64,000 bases of DNA from Magnetovibrio sp. PR-2 (GCF_036689815.1 NZ_JBAHUR010000006.1:124001-188000); one strand, 5' to 3'; counted from the stretch's first letter, positions 1 to 8,867 are shown. Made by a program: numbers and translations. The notes: a model not told the origin generated them from the letters alone.

Positions 1-1058
1 GCACCATTGAACTGCTCAGCACCTATGGCCTGACAAAGGGGCTTTACCTGCTTTATGCCATTGTAACATCAGCGGTGATTTTCGCTGTGCTGTGGTTTTA
101 TCTGGGCGGTGAAGTGGGCTTTGTCGATTTGTTTGGGCCAAACGCTTTGTATATTGTGGTTTTTGGCTTTGCCAACATTTTGGTGATGTATGACTTAAAC
201 GCGGACCGGGTTGCTTTGATTGCGGTCGGTAAGCAGGCCTGGGCCCACGTTTTAAGTGCTGTGTCGCTGTTCGTCTTTGCTTGCATCGTGATCCCGGCTA
301 TGATGTATGAAAGCAGCCTCAGTAGCGTGATGGGCGCCCTGTTCTTGGGCAATGTGGTTGCTCGGATCATGTCGTTTGTGGTGATGCGTCGAAATGCCAT
401 CGTGATGCGCCTCTCCACGCGCCAAGTCGTCACGGACCTTAAACGTCTTATGGGCCGCATGGGTGGAGGATACGCCCTTTACGGCATCTTGATTTTGACC
501 TTGTTGCAAGGCGATACGTTGCTTTTGGCTGCCATGGGCGGGGCTTTGATCGTGTCGGATTATGTGCTGATTTGGAAAGGAGCTGATGTGATCTTGCAGC
601 TCCTGTGGCGGCTCCCCGAAACGCTGACGCCTTATCTGATCCATATGGATGCAAAAGGTGAGCGTCATCGTATGCAGGGCATATACAAAAAGGCGAATAT
701 CACGATGATTGGCCTTAGCGCCCTTTGCGCCCTTTTATATGCTCTATTTGGTCAGGCTATCGTCGAGCTGTGGGTAGGTGTGGAACACACCCCGCAGGTG
801 AGTGGTGCTTTTGCGCTGGCCGGGCTCGGACTGTTTTGGATGGCGATTGCCCGCTTGCCAGTGGTGTATGCCTTTTCAACCGTCCGTTTGCAGCCTTTGG
901 TCGCTGTGCTGGGCTTTGAAACCATTGCCAAAGTAATAATCGTAATTGCACTTTTCCCATTCGTCGGGTTATATGCTCCTCTGATTGCGATGAGCGTCAT
1001 TCACGTTTTGGGTGTTGCTTATTTGTACCAAAATCTTCGCCGTAAAGTGTTTTCGTAA
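1..1058 (+). CDS. Polysaccharide flippase (Wzx-like), 5' end outside the window
   Basis: The frame is open from base 3 to a TAA at 1056-1058, so the window starts inside this gene; the first internal GTG at 75 is not taken as the start. The visible part of about 350 residues is a chain of hydrophobic segments separated by short basic loops, with no soluble domain. That is the pattern of the MATE/MOP-type Wzx flippases that move undecaprenyl-diphosphate-linked repeat units across the inner membrane. A glycosyltransferase starts 5 bp downstream and the next 34 kb is polysaccharide genes, which supports the call. The match is to general family shape, not to a diagnostic motif; a related membrane transporter remains possible. 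Confidence 0.6.
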   Translation, partial: TIELLSTYGLTKGLYLLYAIVTSAVIFAVLWFYLGGEVGFVDLFGPNALYIVVFGFANILVMYDLNADRVALIAVGKQAWAHVLSAVSLFVFACIVIPAMMYESSLSSVMGALFLGNVVARIMSFVVMRRNAIVMRLSTRQVVTDLKRLMGRMGGGYALYGILILTLLQGDTLLLAAMGGALIVSDYVLIWKGADVILQLLWRLPETLTPYLIHMDAKGERHRMQGIYKKANITMIGLSALCALLYALFGQAIVELWVGVEHTPQVSGAFALAGLGLFWMAIARLPVVYAFSTVRLQPLVAVLGFETIAKVIIVIALFPFVGLYAPLIAMSVIHVLGVAYLYQNLRRKVFS

Positions 1059-1062
1059 AATT

Positions 1063-2232
1063 ATGCCTCCCATCAATATCACCCACGTTATCACAGGCTT
1101 ATCGGTCGGAGGCGCCGAAAAAGTCTTGATGCGCTTGATTCATGAAATGGATCCGGCATGCTATAAAAACAGCGTCATTTCTTTGACCGATCTGGGCAAA
1201 CTCGGCCAGCAAATGGTTGAGAGCGGGGTGAACGTCTCTGCGTATAATTTCTCCAAAGACAGTAGCAACATTTTGCCTTTCATGAAGTTGTGCCGCGGGA
1301 TCAGAGGTCAAAAGCCCGACATTGTGCAAACGTGGATGTATCACGCTGACCTGATAGGTGGAATTGCGGCCAAACTGGTCACTTCCGCCCCAATCATCTG
1401 GAACTTGCGTCAAAGTAATCTTCATGACGTTCACAGTAAAAAATCGACCATTCGAACGGCCCATTTGTGTGCCAAGGTGTCTTCGCTGGTTCCCAATACA
1501 ATCATTTGCGGTTCCGAAGCTGCCCATTCCGTACACTCCGAAATGGGCTACGACGTCACCAAGATGGTGACTTTGAAAAATGGTTTTGACCACAGCAAAT
1601 ACAAAGAAAATTCCGAAATCGGCGTAGCTTTGCGCAAAAAAATCGGCATATCGGAGAGCTCCTTTGTCGTCGGCAACTCGTCTAGGTATGACCCGCAAAA
1701 AGACCACGAAACCTTTTTGAAGGCAGCCAGCTTGCTGATGAAGGCCCATGACGACGTCGCCATTTTGCTGTGCGGTGAAAACATCTCCGAAGACAATGAC
1801 GATCTTAAGAGCCTTATCGAAGAGTACGGTCTGACGTCAAAAGTTCACATTCTTGGTCTGATGCACGATATGGTCGAGTTCTACTCCGCTATTGATGCTC
1901 TCGCCTTAAGCTCGGCGTTCGGTGAGGGGTCGCCCAATGTCCTGGGCGAAGCCATGCTGTCCGGCCTGCCGTGCGTTTCGACCGATGTTGGCGACAGTGC
2001 ACAAATCGTCAATGACTATGGTTACATCACCAAAGTGGGGGATTATGACGCGTTTGGGCAGGCCCTGATCAAATTGTCGAAAATGTCGCCGTCTGAACGC
2101 AAAGCTATGGGTATGAGCGCGCGCAAATACATACAGGATTCAAACCCGCTGTTGACGATGGTGCAACGTTACGAAGCCTTGTATCGTCGCGTTTACAGCC
2201 AGCAATACAATACCGTTTGTTCGGCCACTTAA
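1063..2232 (+). CDS. Glycosyltransferase, GT4 family
   Basis: This 389-residue protein has the two-domain GT-B layout. The N-terminus carries the glycine-rich acceptor-domain loop (ITGLSVGGAEK), and the C-terminal domain carries the GT4 donor-site signature FGEGSPNVLGEAM, with the E-x7-E glutamates, followed by GLPCVSTDVGD. It probably adds one sugar of the repeat unit to the lipid carrier at the cytoplasmic face of the membrane. I take the ATG at 1063 as start; the reading frame extends 17 codons further up but into the end of the flippase gene, and alignment with the family begins at the later methionine. Donor and acceptor sugars cannot be read from the sequence. Confidence 0.85.
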   Translation: MPPINITHVITGLSVGGAEKVLMRLIHEMDPACYKNSVISLTDLGKLGQQMVESGVNVSAYNFSKDSSNILPFMKLCRGIRGQKPDIVQTWMYHADLIGGIAAKLVTSAPIIWNLRQSNLHDVHSKKSTIRTAHLCAKVSSLVPNTIICGSEAAHSVHSEMGYDVTKMVTLKNGFDHSKYKENSEIGVALRKKIGISESSFVVGNSSRYDPQKDHETFLKAASLLMKAHDDVAILLCGENISEDNDDLKSLIEEYGLTSKVHILGLMHDMVEFYSAIDALALSSAFGEGSPNVLGEAMLSGLPCVSTDVGDSAQIVNDYGYITKVGDYDAFGQALIKLSKMSPSERKAMGMSARKYIQDSNPLLTMVQRYEALYRRVYSQQYNTVCSAT

Positions 2233-2257
2233 ATCAATTCACACGTCAGTTCGCAAA

Positions 2258-2692
2258 ATGATCGATCATATGTATGACAGCGTCGAACAATTGCAAGAAG
2301 GTGATGCCTACACTTGTGTGGTGAACTATACCGATGCACTGGTGGAGGCTTTTGCCCAGGTGTCCGCCGACCAAGCACCGGTCCATATGGATGATCAGCA
2401 CGCTCAATCCCTGGGCTTTGAAAGCCGGATCGTGCATGGCTTGCTGATCAACAGCGCTTATTCCAAAATGTTGGGCATGCATTTGCCGGGGCCGAACACG
2501 GTTATCCAACAGTTGAACTTTGATATGCTCAAGCCCGTATACGTGGATGATACCTTGGAACACCGGGTCGAAGTTGCGGCGCTAATCGAAGCTGTTAAGG
2601 GCGTGAAGTTGAGACTGTCCGCCGTCAATCAAGTCGGCACGTTGGTGAACCGAGGATCCGCCCTGTGCGTTTTTCGTTCTGAGTTTCCATGA
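2258..2692 (+). CDS. MaoC-like hot-dog hydratase
   Basis: At 144 residues this is a single hot-dog domain of the MaoC/R-specific enoyl-CoA hydratase family. The hydratase signature is visible: VSADQAPVHMDDQHAQ then GFESRIVHGLL, containing the catalytic Asp/His pair (D-x4-H) and the later H-G of the helix. Family members hydrate 2-enoyl thioesters to (R)-3-hydroxyacyl thioesters. It is followed immediately by an SDR, then FkbH and an acyl carrier protein, so it may shape an acyl group destined for a surface polysaccharide. Substrate chain length and carrier (CoA or ACP) are unknown. The start ATG has no strong ribosome-binding site; a second ATG lies at 2270. Confidence 0.8.
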   Translation: MIDHMYDSVEQLQEGDAYTCVVNYTDALVEAFAQVSADQAPVHMDDQHAQSLGFESRIVHGLLINSAYSKMLGMHLPGPNTVIQQLNFDMLKPVYVDDTLEHRVEVAALIEAVKGVKLRLSAVNQVGTLVNRGSALCVFRSEFP

Positions 2693-2710
2693 TTGAGCAT
2701 TGAGACATCT

Positions 2711-3391
2711 ATGCAGGTTCAAGAAGGTGATCGAATTTTTGTGTCTGGAGCCACCGGCAGCATCGGTGAAGCCGCCGCGCGCCTGTTGTATGAGCGGGGC
2801 CTGAAACCGCTGATCGGTTACCACCGTAATGAAGTCAAAGCGCGTCAGTTGGCCCAAGAGTTGGATGGCGAGGCGGTTCAGCTCGGAACCGGGGAACTGC
2901 ATCTACCCAACCCGGTGGAAAACGAAAGCAGCCCCATAACGGGCATCGTCCTAGCCGCGTCGCCCGTGTTGCGGATCGAACCCCTGCGAAAGCTCGACAT
3001 GGTCGATCTTCAAGCCCAGTGGGATGTGAACGTTGGGGAACATTTCCAGCTGTGTCAGGCTCTGATCAACGCTCACATGAAGCAAAACCGCCGGGGTGTC
3101 GTCGTCGGTGTGTTGTCTGATGCCATGGGCGGCGGCAATGCGAAAGCTGCACCGCAGATGGGGGCCTACACGATTGCTAAGTATGGCCTGTTGGGCCTGA
3201 TGAAGGCATTTGAAGCCGAATATGCGTGGTTGAGGTTTGAGCCGGTTTCTCTGGGTTACACTGAAACTTCCATGCTCGATGCATTCGATCCCCGGTTTTT
3301 GGATATGATGCGCAAGAAAGAACCCAACCAGAGATTTAGCAGTCCACAAGAAGCCGCAGCTAAAATCGTCGACGCGGTTTTTGCAACGTGA
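2711..3391 (+). CDS. Short-chain dehydrogenase/reductase
   Basis: A 226-residue Rossmann-fold SDR. The cofactor loop reads SGATGSIGEAAARLL (TGxxxxIG type), a catalytic Tyr-Lys pair is present in AYTIAKYG, and the usual active-site Ser may be S in GVLSDAMGGG. The likely role is interconversion of a keto and hydroxy group on an acyl or sugar intermediate; with MaoC upstream it could work on a 3-hydroxyacyl/3-oxoacyl thioester, but this is inferred from position only. Start choice: ATG 2711 gives the usual short lead into the first beta strand; a TTG at 2693 directly after the upstream stop is an alternative. The C-terminus (residues from about 180) is short compared with FabG. Confidence 0.75.
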   Translation: MQVQEGDRIFVSGATGSIGEAAARLLYERGLKPLIGYHRNEVKARQLAQELDGEAVQLGTGELHLPNPVENESSPITGIVLAASPVLRIEPLRKLDMVDLQAQWDVNVGEHFQLCQALINAHMKQNRRGVVVGVLSDAMGGGNAKAAPQMGAYTIAKYGLLGLMKAFEAEYAWLRFEPVSLGYTETSMLDAFDPRFLDMMRKKEPNQRFSSPQEAAAKIVDAVFAT

Positions 3392-3434
3392 TGGTTCTGA
3401 CATTTCAAGATTAAACGAATTGGGGTTTGCCCGT

Positions 3435-5381
3435 ATGGCTCAGATTAACGCGCCGACAGATCTTTTCTGGCTCAAGAAACATCAAGACTTGCCTGATGCG
3501 ATCGGCACGCTGAGAGACCTGTCCTTTGGTGACGCGGCCGGAGTGGAGCTGGCGCGCGTGTTGTCGCTGCACCAGATGAGCTTTTTGGAAGAGAAGAAAC
3601 TCGACCGTATCGTTCAATCGCATCTCGAGGCCGCGCCTGGGTTCGAGCACGAAAAGCTCAAGCGGATCAAACTCGCGATTTTGGCGGATTCGACCTTTGA
3701 TCACTTGGTCGCATCCTTGCGTGTTGCAGGATTGCGCCGGGGCTTCATAATTGATTGTTACGTCGCGCCCTATGGGCAAATTCAACAACAAGTCTTTTCG
3801 CCGACGTCGGAGCTGAAGGATTTCGACCCGGACGTGGTCTTGATTTCGCGCAATACGGCGGGGCTGGTTTCTGCGCTGACGCCGGGTTTAAGCGGCGAAG
3901 ATGTGGACGCCATGGCGGCCTCGCACGTGGAGGAACTTTCTAAAGTTTGGCAAGCCCTCAAGTCGGAACTTGGCGTGACAGTCGTTCAGCAAACCGGCGC
4001 GCCCATTGCGCCTACACTGTACGGCAGTTATGACCGCCATGTCGCCTCTTCGCCGCGGACGTTTGTGGAAAAGTACAATGACGAGCTTTGGCGCGCTGCC
4101 GCCGAAACGGGTTGCTTACTTTTTGATATGGACCAGCTCTATGCGAAGTATGGCATTGTAAACATGTTCAATCCCATGCTTTGGAACCACGCCAAACAGG
4201 AGACGGCCCCCGCCGCCGCGCCCATCTGGGCTGATTACTGTGTCCGCACGTTGCAAGCTGCATATGGGCTTTCGAAAAAATGTCTGGTGCTCGATTTGGA
4301 CAACACGCTTTGGGGCGGCATCATCGGCGACGATGGTCTTCAGGGTATTTCGTTGGGCATGGGCAGTGCCGTTGGTGAAGCGTTTTGGGCCTTTCAGAAC
4401 TATGCCAAGCAGCTCAATCAACGGGGCATCTTACTGGCTATTTGTTCTAAAAACACCTACGAGGTGGCCGCCGAGGCCATCAATGCACACCCCGAAATGG
4501 TTCTGAAGGAAAGCGACTTCAGCGTCATCAAAGCCAACTGGCAACCCAAGCCGGACAACATTGCCGAAATCGCTCAGGAGCTGAACATCGGTCTCGACAG
4601 CCTGGTCTTTTTCGATGACAACCCGATGGAACGCGACCACGTGCGCCAAGCGCTGCCGATGGTCTGTGTGCCCGAAGTTCCGCAAGACCCGGCGCACTAT
4701 GTAAACTGCTTGGAAAGTGCGGGGTATTTCGAGACCGTCAGCTTGACCGCAGACGACTTGGTGCGCGCCTCACAATACAAAGCGAATAAGGAGCGTGCTA
4801 AAGTCGAGCAGAGTGCCGACAATATGGAAGCCTACCTGTCCAGCCTGGGTATGGAGCTTTCCATTTCCCCGTTCGTTCCGATCGATATGCAGCGCATCAC
4901 CCAGTTGGTCAACAAGACCAATCAATTCAACGTCACAACCAAGCGCTATCAACAGGCGGAGCTAGACCACCTCGCCGACAACGAAGATGTCTTGACCATA
5001 TCCGCACGCCTGAAGGACAAATTTGGGGATAACGGTTTGATTTCTGTAGTGATCGCAAAGCATGGCGAGTATGCGGGCGGGCCTGCGCTGATCATTGACA
5101 CCTGGCTAATGAGCTGTCGGGTTCTGGGCCGAATGGTCGAACATGAGCTGTTCAATCATGTACTGGACTATGCCCGGCGAAAAAACATGGAGGTTGTGGT
5201 TGGAGAGTATATTCCGACAGAGCGAAACGCCATGGTGAGTGATCTGTTTTTGCGTTTTGGCTTTGCGGCTGAAGGGGAGAGTGTCGGGGTGAATAAGACT
5301 AAGACATCAGAGACTTTTGTGTTAAAAATTGACGCAAATGTCGCCGCACTAGACACACCAATCAACGTTTCAGTTTCTTAA
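3435..5381 (+). CDS. FkbH-type HAD-IIIC protein (N-terminal SGNH-like, HAD, C-terminal GNAT-like)
   Basis: A 648-residue long-form FkbH protein. An N-terminal SGNH-like region has ADSTFDHLV near residue 84. The HAD core has motif I LVLDLDNTLWGG with nucleophile D287 and acid/base D289, motif II with Ser in LAICSKN (about 338) and the motif III acidic pair in VFFDDNP (394-395). The tail has the FkbH signature NKTNQFNVTTKRY and a GNAT-like fold ending IPTERNAMV. Characterised FkbH enzymes dephosphorylate 1,3-bisphosphoglycerate and pass glycerate to an acyl carrier protein. An ACP begins 16 bp downstream, followed by MBOAT and SGNH genes, which suggests that FkbH loads that ACP. The start is uncertain: TTG at 3381, overlapping the SDR, is open in frame but has no ribosome-binding site. 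Confidence 0.85.
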   Translation: MAQINAPTDLFWLKKHQDLPDAIGTLRDLSFGDAAGVELARVLSLHQMSFLEEKKLDRIVQSHLEAAPGFEHEKLKRIKLAILADSTFDHLVASLRVAGLRRGFIIDCYVAPYGQIQQQVFSPTSELKDFDPDVVLISRNTAGLVSALTPGLSGEDVDAMAASHVEELSKVWQALKSELGVTVVQQTGAPIAPTLYGSYDRHVASSPRTFVEKYNDELWRAAAETGCLLFDMDQLYAKYGIVNMFNPMLWNHAKQETAPAAAPIWADYCVRTLQAAYGLSKKCLVLDLDNTLWGGIIGDDGLQGISLGMGSAVGEAFWAFQNYAKQLNQRGILLAICSKNTYEVAAEAINAHPEMVLKESDFSVIKANWQPKPDNIAEIAQELNIGLDSLVFFDDNPMERDHVRQALPMVCVPEVPQDPAHYVNCLESAGYFETVSLTADDLVRASQYKANKERAKVEQSADNMEAYLSSLGMELSISPFVPIDMQRITQLVNKTNQFNVTTKRYQQAELDHLADNEDVLTISARLKDKFGDNGLISVVIAKHGEYAGGPALIIDTWLMSCRVLGRMVEHELFNHVLDYARRKNMEVVVGEYIPTERNAMVSDLFLRFGFAAEGESVGVNKTKTSETFVLKIDANVAALDTPINVSVS

Positions 5382-5397
5382 ATGTAGGCCGTAGAAT

Positions 5398-5643
5398 ATG
5401 ATACACGAAGAAATTTATGCTGTGCTCAATGAGATTTTTTGCGATGTATTGGACGACAGCTCGATCGAGCTCAAAGCCGAGACGAGCGCCAGCGAAATCC
5501 CGGAATGGGATTCCTTCAGCCACATCAACTTAATTGTTGCGATCGAACTGCATTTCGGCCTGAAATTCAGCAGTTACGAAGTCGAACGTCTGGAAAATGT
5601 CGGTGGCATGGTCGAGCTCATCGCGACGAAACTCAAGGGCTGA
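5398..5643 (+). CDS. Acyl carrier protein of the FkbH/MBOAT cassette
   Basis: An 81-residue, acidic, all-helical carrier protein. The phosphopantetheine attachment Ser is S39 in the sequence EWDSFSHINLI, at the start of helix II as in ACPs and PCPs. It differs from FabD/FabF-type AcpP (DSLDxVE) and resembles dedicated carriers found beside FkbH genes. It lies between fkbH-like and MBOAT genes with 16 and 28 bp gaps, so it is probably the carrier charged by FkbH and used as donor by the MBOAT protein, the position DltC holds in D-alanylation. It needs a phosphopantetheinyl transferase, which is not in this window. Confidence 0.88.
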   Translation: MIHEEIYAVLNEIFCDVLDDSSIELKAETSASEIPEWDSFSHINLIVAIELHFGLKFSSYEVERLENVGGMVELIATKLKG

Positions 5644-5671
5644 TGTTCCAATCATTGTGACCTCACGCTAG

Positions 5672-7339
5672 ATGCCATTTAACTCATTCGATTTTATCTT
5701 CGTCTTTCTGCCGCTTTGCATTGTGGGGTATTACCTCGTGCAAAAGTATTTCGGCAAGACGCCGTCTTTGGTGTTTTTGCTGGGTGCATGTTTTGTGTTT
5801 TACGGCTGGTGGGACCCGGGCCTGATCTGGGTCATATTTGCATCAATCGGATTGAACTTTTTTTGCAATGTCGTGTTGACGACGCTGGATCGAAAGCAAG
5901 AAACCACACGTTTCATTGTTTTGATTTTTGGGGTAGGCCTGAACCTATCCCTGATTGCTTATTATAAGTATTTCTTCTTTCTGGGCTCCATTGTCGATGA
6001 TGCGTTCTCGACGTCATTCAATTTCTCGGAGCTGATTTTGCCGCTGGGCATTTCGTTTTTCACGTTCCAGCAAATTGCCTTTTTGGTCGACACCTGGGGT
6101 GGACATGTGAAGCGCCAAAGTCTTTTGCATTACGCGTTGTTTGTCACCTTCTTCCCCCAGCTGATCGCGGGCCCCATTGTGCGCCACGATGAACTGTTAC
6201 CGCAATTTCGAAAAATGACGCTCTTTTCCAACACCAATTTGAGCATCGGCTTGACCTTCTTTATCATCGGTTTAGTCAAAAAGGTTTTGATCGCCGACAA
6301 CCTCGCGCTGTTTGCAACCCCGGTATTTGTCAAAGCCGAGGGCGGAACCTTGGTGTCGTTTGTGGACGCCTGGGGGGCGGCGCTGGCGTATACATTTCAG
6401 CTTTACTTCGATATCTCCGGATATGCCGACATGGCGGTTGGCTTGGGGCGTATCTTTGGTATACGCATTCCGCTGAATTTCAATTCACCCATGAAAGCCA
6501 AGAGTATCATTGATTTTTGGCAGCGTTGGCACCTGACGTTGACGCACTTTTTAACAGGCTATTGCTACAACCCGATCACATTGAAGGTTACACGCTATCG
6601 CGCCATCAGGCGCCTGCCGGGGCTACGGGGTGGTGTGGGCACCCCCGGCGCATTTTTGTCGCTACTGGCCATGCCGACCATGATCACTATGACATTGGCC
6701 GGCATTTGGCACGGTGCAGGCTATCAATTCATTGTCTTTGGTTTTTTGCACGGCCTGTTTTTGGTTCTGAACCACGCCTGGCGGGGCTTGATGCACAGTT
6801 GGCATGTGAAACTTGGGGCTTGGGCGAAATCGGTCCTGACGCTTGCGTCCGTCGCGCTCACATTTTCACTGATTGTCGCTTTATTTGTCCCGTTTCGTTC
6901 CGGCTCAATGGACAGTGCCATCAACATCTGGCAAGGCATGATGGGGATGAACGGCATCGTTTTGCGCGAGAGCTATGCTTCGATCCTGGGCCCCATTGGC
7001 CCGGTCTTACAAAGCCTTGTCGGGTTGGAATTTTCAAACAGCGCCATGTTGATCTTCAAAGGCACAGACCAAGTCAAATGGCTGGCGTTCGCGTTGTTCA
7101 TCTGTTGGGCGCTTCCCAACACGCAGGAGTTTATGGCGCGGTATTTGGTGATGAAAGACCGTTCGGATGGTATATCGACCGACAGTCCTGTCTTTCACAG
7201 CTACGCCCACATTCGCAAAATTCCGGATGTGATCAGCTGGAAGCCGAACGTATTTTGGGCCATTTTGGCGACTGGGGCATCAATCGCCATCGTCAACAAA
7301 CTGACCTCGACATCCGAATTTTTGTACTTTCAATTTTAA
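5672..7339 (+). CDS. MBOAT-family membrane O-acyltransferase (AlgI/DltB-like)
   Basis: A 555-residue polytopic membrane protein. Family marks include FYGWWDP near residue 43, LPLGISFFTFQQI near 124, FQLYFDISGYADMAVGLG near 242, DFWQRWHLTL with H287, and the catalytic-histidine segment GIWHGAGYQFIVFG with H347, followed by FLHG (H360). AlgI and DltB take acyl groups from a carrier on the cytoplasmic side and deliver them through the membrane to an exported polymer. Here the donor would be the ACP immediately upstream, and the SGNH protein immediately downstream is the usual partner (AlgJ/AlgX or DltD position). The acyl group is not known; FkbH next door points to glycerate or a hydroxyacyl group. 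Confidence 0.9.
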   Translation: MPFNSFDFIFVFLPLCIVGYYLVQKYFGKTPSLVFLLGACFVFYGWWDPGLIWVIFASIGLNFFCNVVLTTLDRKQETTRFIVLIFGVGLNLSLIAYYKYFFFLGSIVDDAFSTSFNFSELILPLGISFFTFQQIAFLVDTWGGHVKRQSLLHYALFVTFFPQLIAGPIVRHDELLPQFRKMTLFSNTNLSIGLTFFIIGLVKKVLIADNLALFATPVFVKAEGGTLVSFVDAWGAALAYTFQLYFDISGYADMAVGLGRIFGIRIPLNFNSPMKAKSIIDFWQRWHLTLTHFLTGYCYNPITLKVTRYRAIRRLPGLRGGVGTPGAFLSLLAMPTMITMTLAGIWHGAGYQFIVFGFLHGLFLVLNHAWRGLMHSWHVKLGAWAKSVLTLASVALTFSLIVALFVPFRSGSMDSAINIWQGMMGMNGIVLRESYASILGPIGPVLQSLVGLEFSNSAMLIFKGTDQVKWLAFALFICWALPNTQEFMARYLVMKDRSDGISTDSPVFHSYAHIRKIPDVISWKPNVFWAILATGASIAIVNKLTSTSEFLYFQF

Positions 7340-7357
7340 ACCAGCAGTCAAGCCGTG

Positions 7358-8548
7358 ATGAAAACTTGTAAGACATACAACATCGTCATATTGGGCTCTA
7401 TCACCGTTTTTTTGATCGGTGTTATGGGCTTCAATTTCATCAACGATCCGTGGGCTTTGCGTTCTGGTGGGCAAGCCCAGTGGGATACGACAAACTATAT
7501 TGATGTATCAAATGAGAGGGTGACGCATGCCTACTGGATGCGGCGAAAACCCATTGATGTCCTGCACATCGGATCTTCAAGGGTACGGCAAATGCTTAAT
7601 TCGGGGTGGGACGGCTATATCAATACGGATGTGGCGGCAGAGATTTATCCAGAGATGTCCGTTTACAGCGCGGGCGTTTCAGGAACCAATATACATGTCA
7701 TGCGCCGCATCGCGGAACACGCGGTTGAGCTCCACGACGTCCAATCTGTCATTATGATGATTGATTTTGTGTCCATGAACGATGCCCGCCCGGACGGTGC
7801 AGGATGGAAAGACGAGCGCTACTTAGGTGGGCGCATTACCGAAACGCCGATTGCCGTTTATTCGAACTTTCTCAGCTTCGAGATGGCCAAAAGCTCTTGG
7901 AGCAAACTTAACCAGGATGAAAAATCACCTGTAGACGTGACGCGAAAGTCGCGTACGCGCTCCCAGCGTGAAACGTTGTGGCAACAGGCGTTGGTCGAGT
8001 TTTACCGCTATGACCTTTACGGTTGCTATTCTCTGTCTGATCAAACGGCTGAGCACTTGGATAAGGCTTTGGCTGTTTTAAAGCAGAACAATGTCGACGT
8101 GATTATCATGACGCCGGTCATTCACAGCACGTTGTTGGAAATGGTGGAGTGGACAAACAATTGGCCGAACTATGAAAAGTTTTTGCATGTGTTGACAGCG
8201 GTTGGGGCCAAGTATGACGTTCCCGTCTGGCACTTTTCACCTTATTCGCAATTGACGTCTTTCGATGTCTTAAGCGAGTCTCACAAAATCGATAGTGACG
8301 ATACAAACGTGCATAGTTTCTATGATCCTGGCCACGCCAGCCACGCATTGGTCTCTGATGCTCTTCGTTTGGTGAAAGGGTTCAAGACCCGTAATGATAC
8401 GCCTTCTGATTTTGCTGTGAAGTTGTTGCCGAAAACTGTTGACGGAGAATTGGCTAAGCTCGCCCAAAGCCGTCTCGAGTTTCTCAAAACCGCACCGGAT
8501 ATTTTGAGTTTGATGCCAAAACGCCAACCTGCGGACAGATGTCAGTAA
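7358..8548 (+). CDS. Membrane-anchored SGNH-like protein partnering the MBOAT
   Basis: A 396-residue protein with one N-terminal hydrophobic segment (about residues 8-26) and a periplasmic remainder. An SGNH-type block I, DVLHIGSSRVRQ, places a candidate nucleophile at S73/S74, and a C-terminal FYDPGHASHALV supplies a D-x2-H pair like the Asp-His of DltD/AlgJ proteins. The usual role of such partners is to complete acyl transfer onto the polymer in the periplasm. ATG 7358 is used; the GTG just before it is less likely. The gene closes the FkbH-ACP-MBOAT-SGNH cassette, and a 319-bp gap follows. Overall similarity is weak, so the family call rests on motif and position. Confidence 0.6.
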   Translation: MKTCKTYNIVILGSITVFLIGVMGFNFINDPWALRSGGQAQWDTTNYIDVSNERVTHAYWMRRKPIDVLHIGSSRVRQMLNSGWDGYINTDVAAEIYPEMSVYSAGVSGTNIHVMRRIAEHAVELHDVQSVIMMIDFVSMNDARPDGAGWKDERYLGGRITETPIAVYSNFLSFEMAKSSWSKLNQDEKSPVDVTRKSRTRSQRETLWQQALVEFYRYDLYGCYSLSDQTAEHLDKALAVLKQNNVDVIIMTPVIHSTLLEMVEWTNNWPNYEKFLHVLTAVGAKYDVPVWHFSPYSQLTSFDVLSESHKIDSDDTNVHSFYDPGHASHALVSDALRLVKGFKTRNDTPSDFAVKLLPKTVDGELAKLAQSRLEFLKTAPDILSLMPKRQPADRCQ

Positions 8549-8867
8549 GCCCGCCTCAGAAAAGCGTGTGGAATGACACAAAACAATCCTCATCTGCAGC
8601 GTGGCTCACGGCAGTGTTGGCAATGATGCTCTCCGCGAAATTTCATCTGTTACGCCCATTAGCCCGAATGCCTGAACCAAGGCCTATGTGGAACGTATGA
8701 AGGCATTTACCCATGCCTTTCAGAGGGTGTTGTGAGATCGTATCGTCGAGCGTCGAGGCTGCGTTTTCTTGACGCCTGATTCCAGAGTGGCCGATGGCAG
8801 ATTAATATTGTTTTGCATAAAAGCGATCATACATAGGGGCTGACATGGCTGTGAAAGCTTAAAACAA
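8549..8867. other. Intergenic region, no gene recognised
   Basis: About 320 bases between the MBOAT cassette and the radical SAM gene. All frames are interrupted. Short coding-like scraps can be read around 8670-8740 on the plus strand (a frame reading AYVERMKAFTHAF), which may be a decayed gene, but the match to any transposase or other family is not convincing. The last 60 bases are AT-rich and end in a six-codon minicistron (8844-8861) before the ATG at 8868. No clear terminator hairpin is seen. Confidence 0.4.

Noticed and set aside
6517-7371. A 284-codon frame inside the MBOAT gene
   Set aside because: It overlaps the MBOAT frame through its catalytic region and has the amino-acid make-up of an out-of-frame reading.
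5398-8548. Classical dlt operon
   Set aside because: There is no DltA next to the ACP; FkbH stands in its place, and the SGNH protein has only weak DltD similarity. The DltA-like enzyme at 14796 is 6 kb away in another gene run.
8660-8760. Possible transposase fragment (AYVERMKAFTHAF frame)
   Set aside because: Only about 30 codons are readable and stops interrupt it; the similarity is too weak to call a pseudogene.
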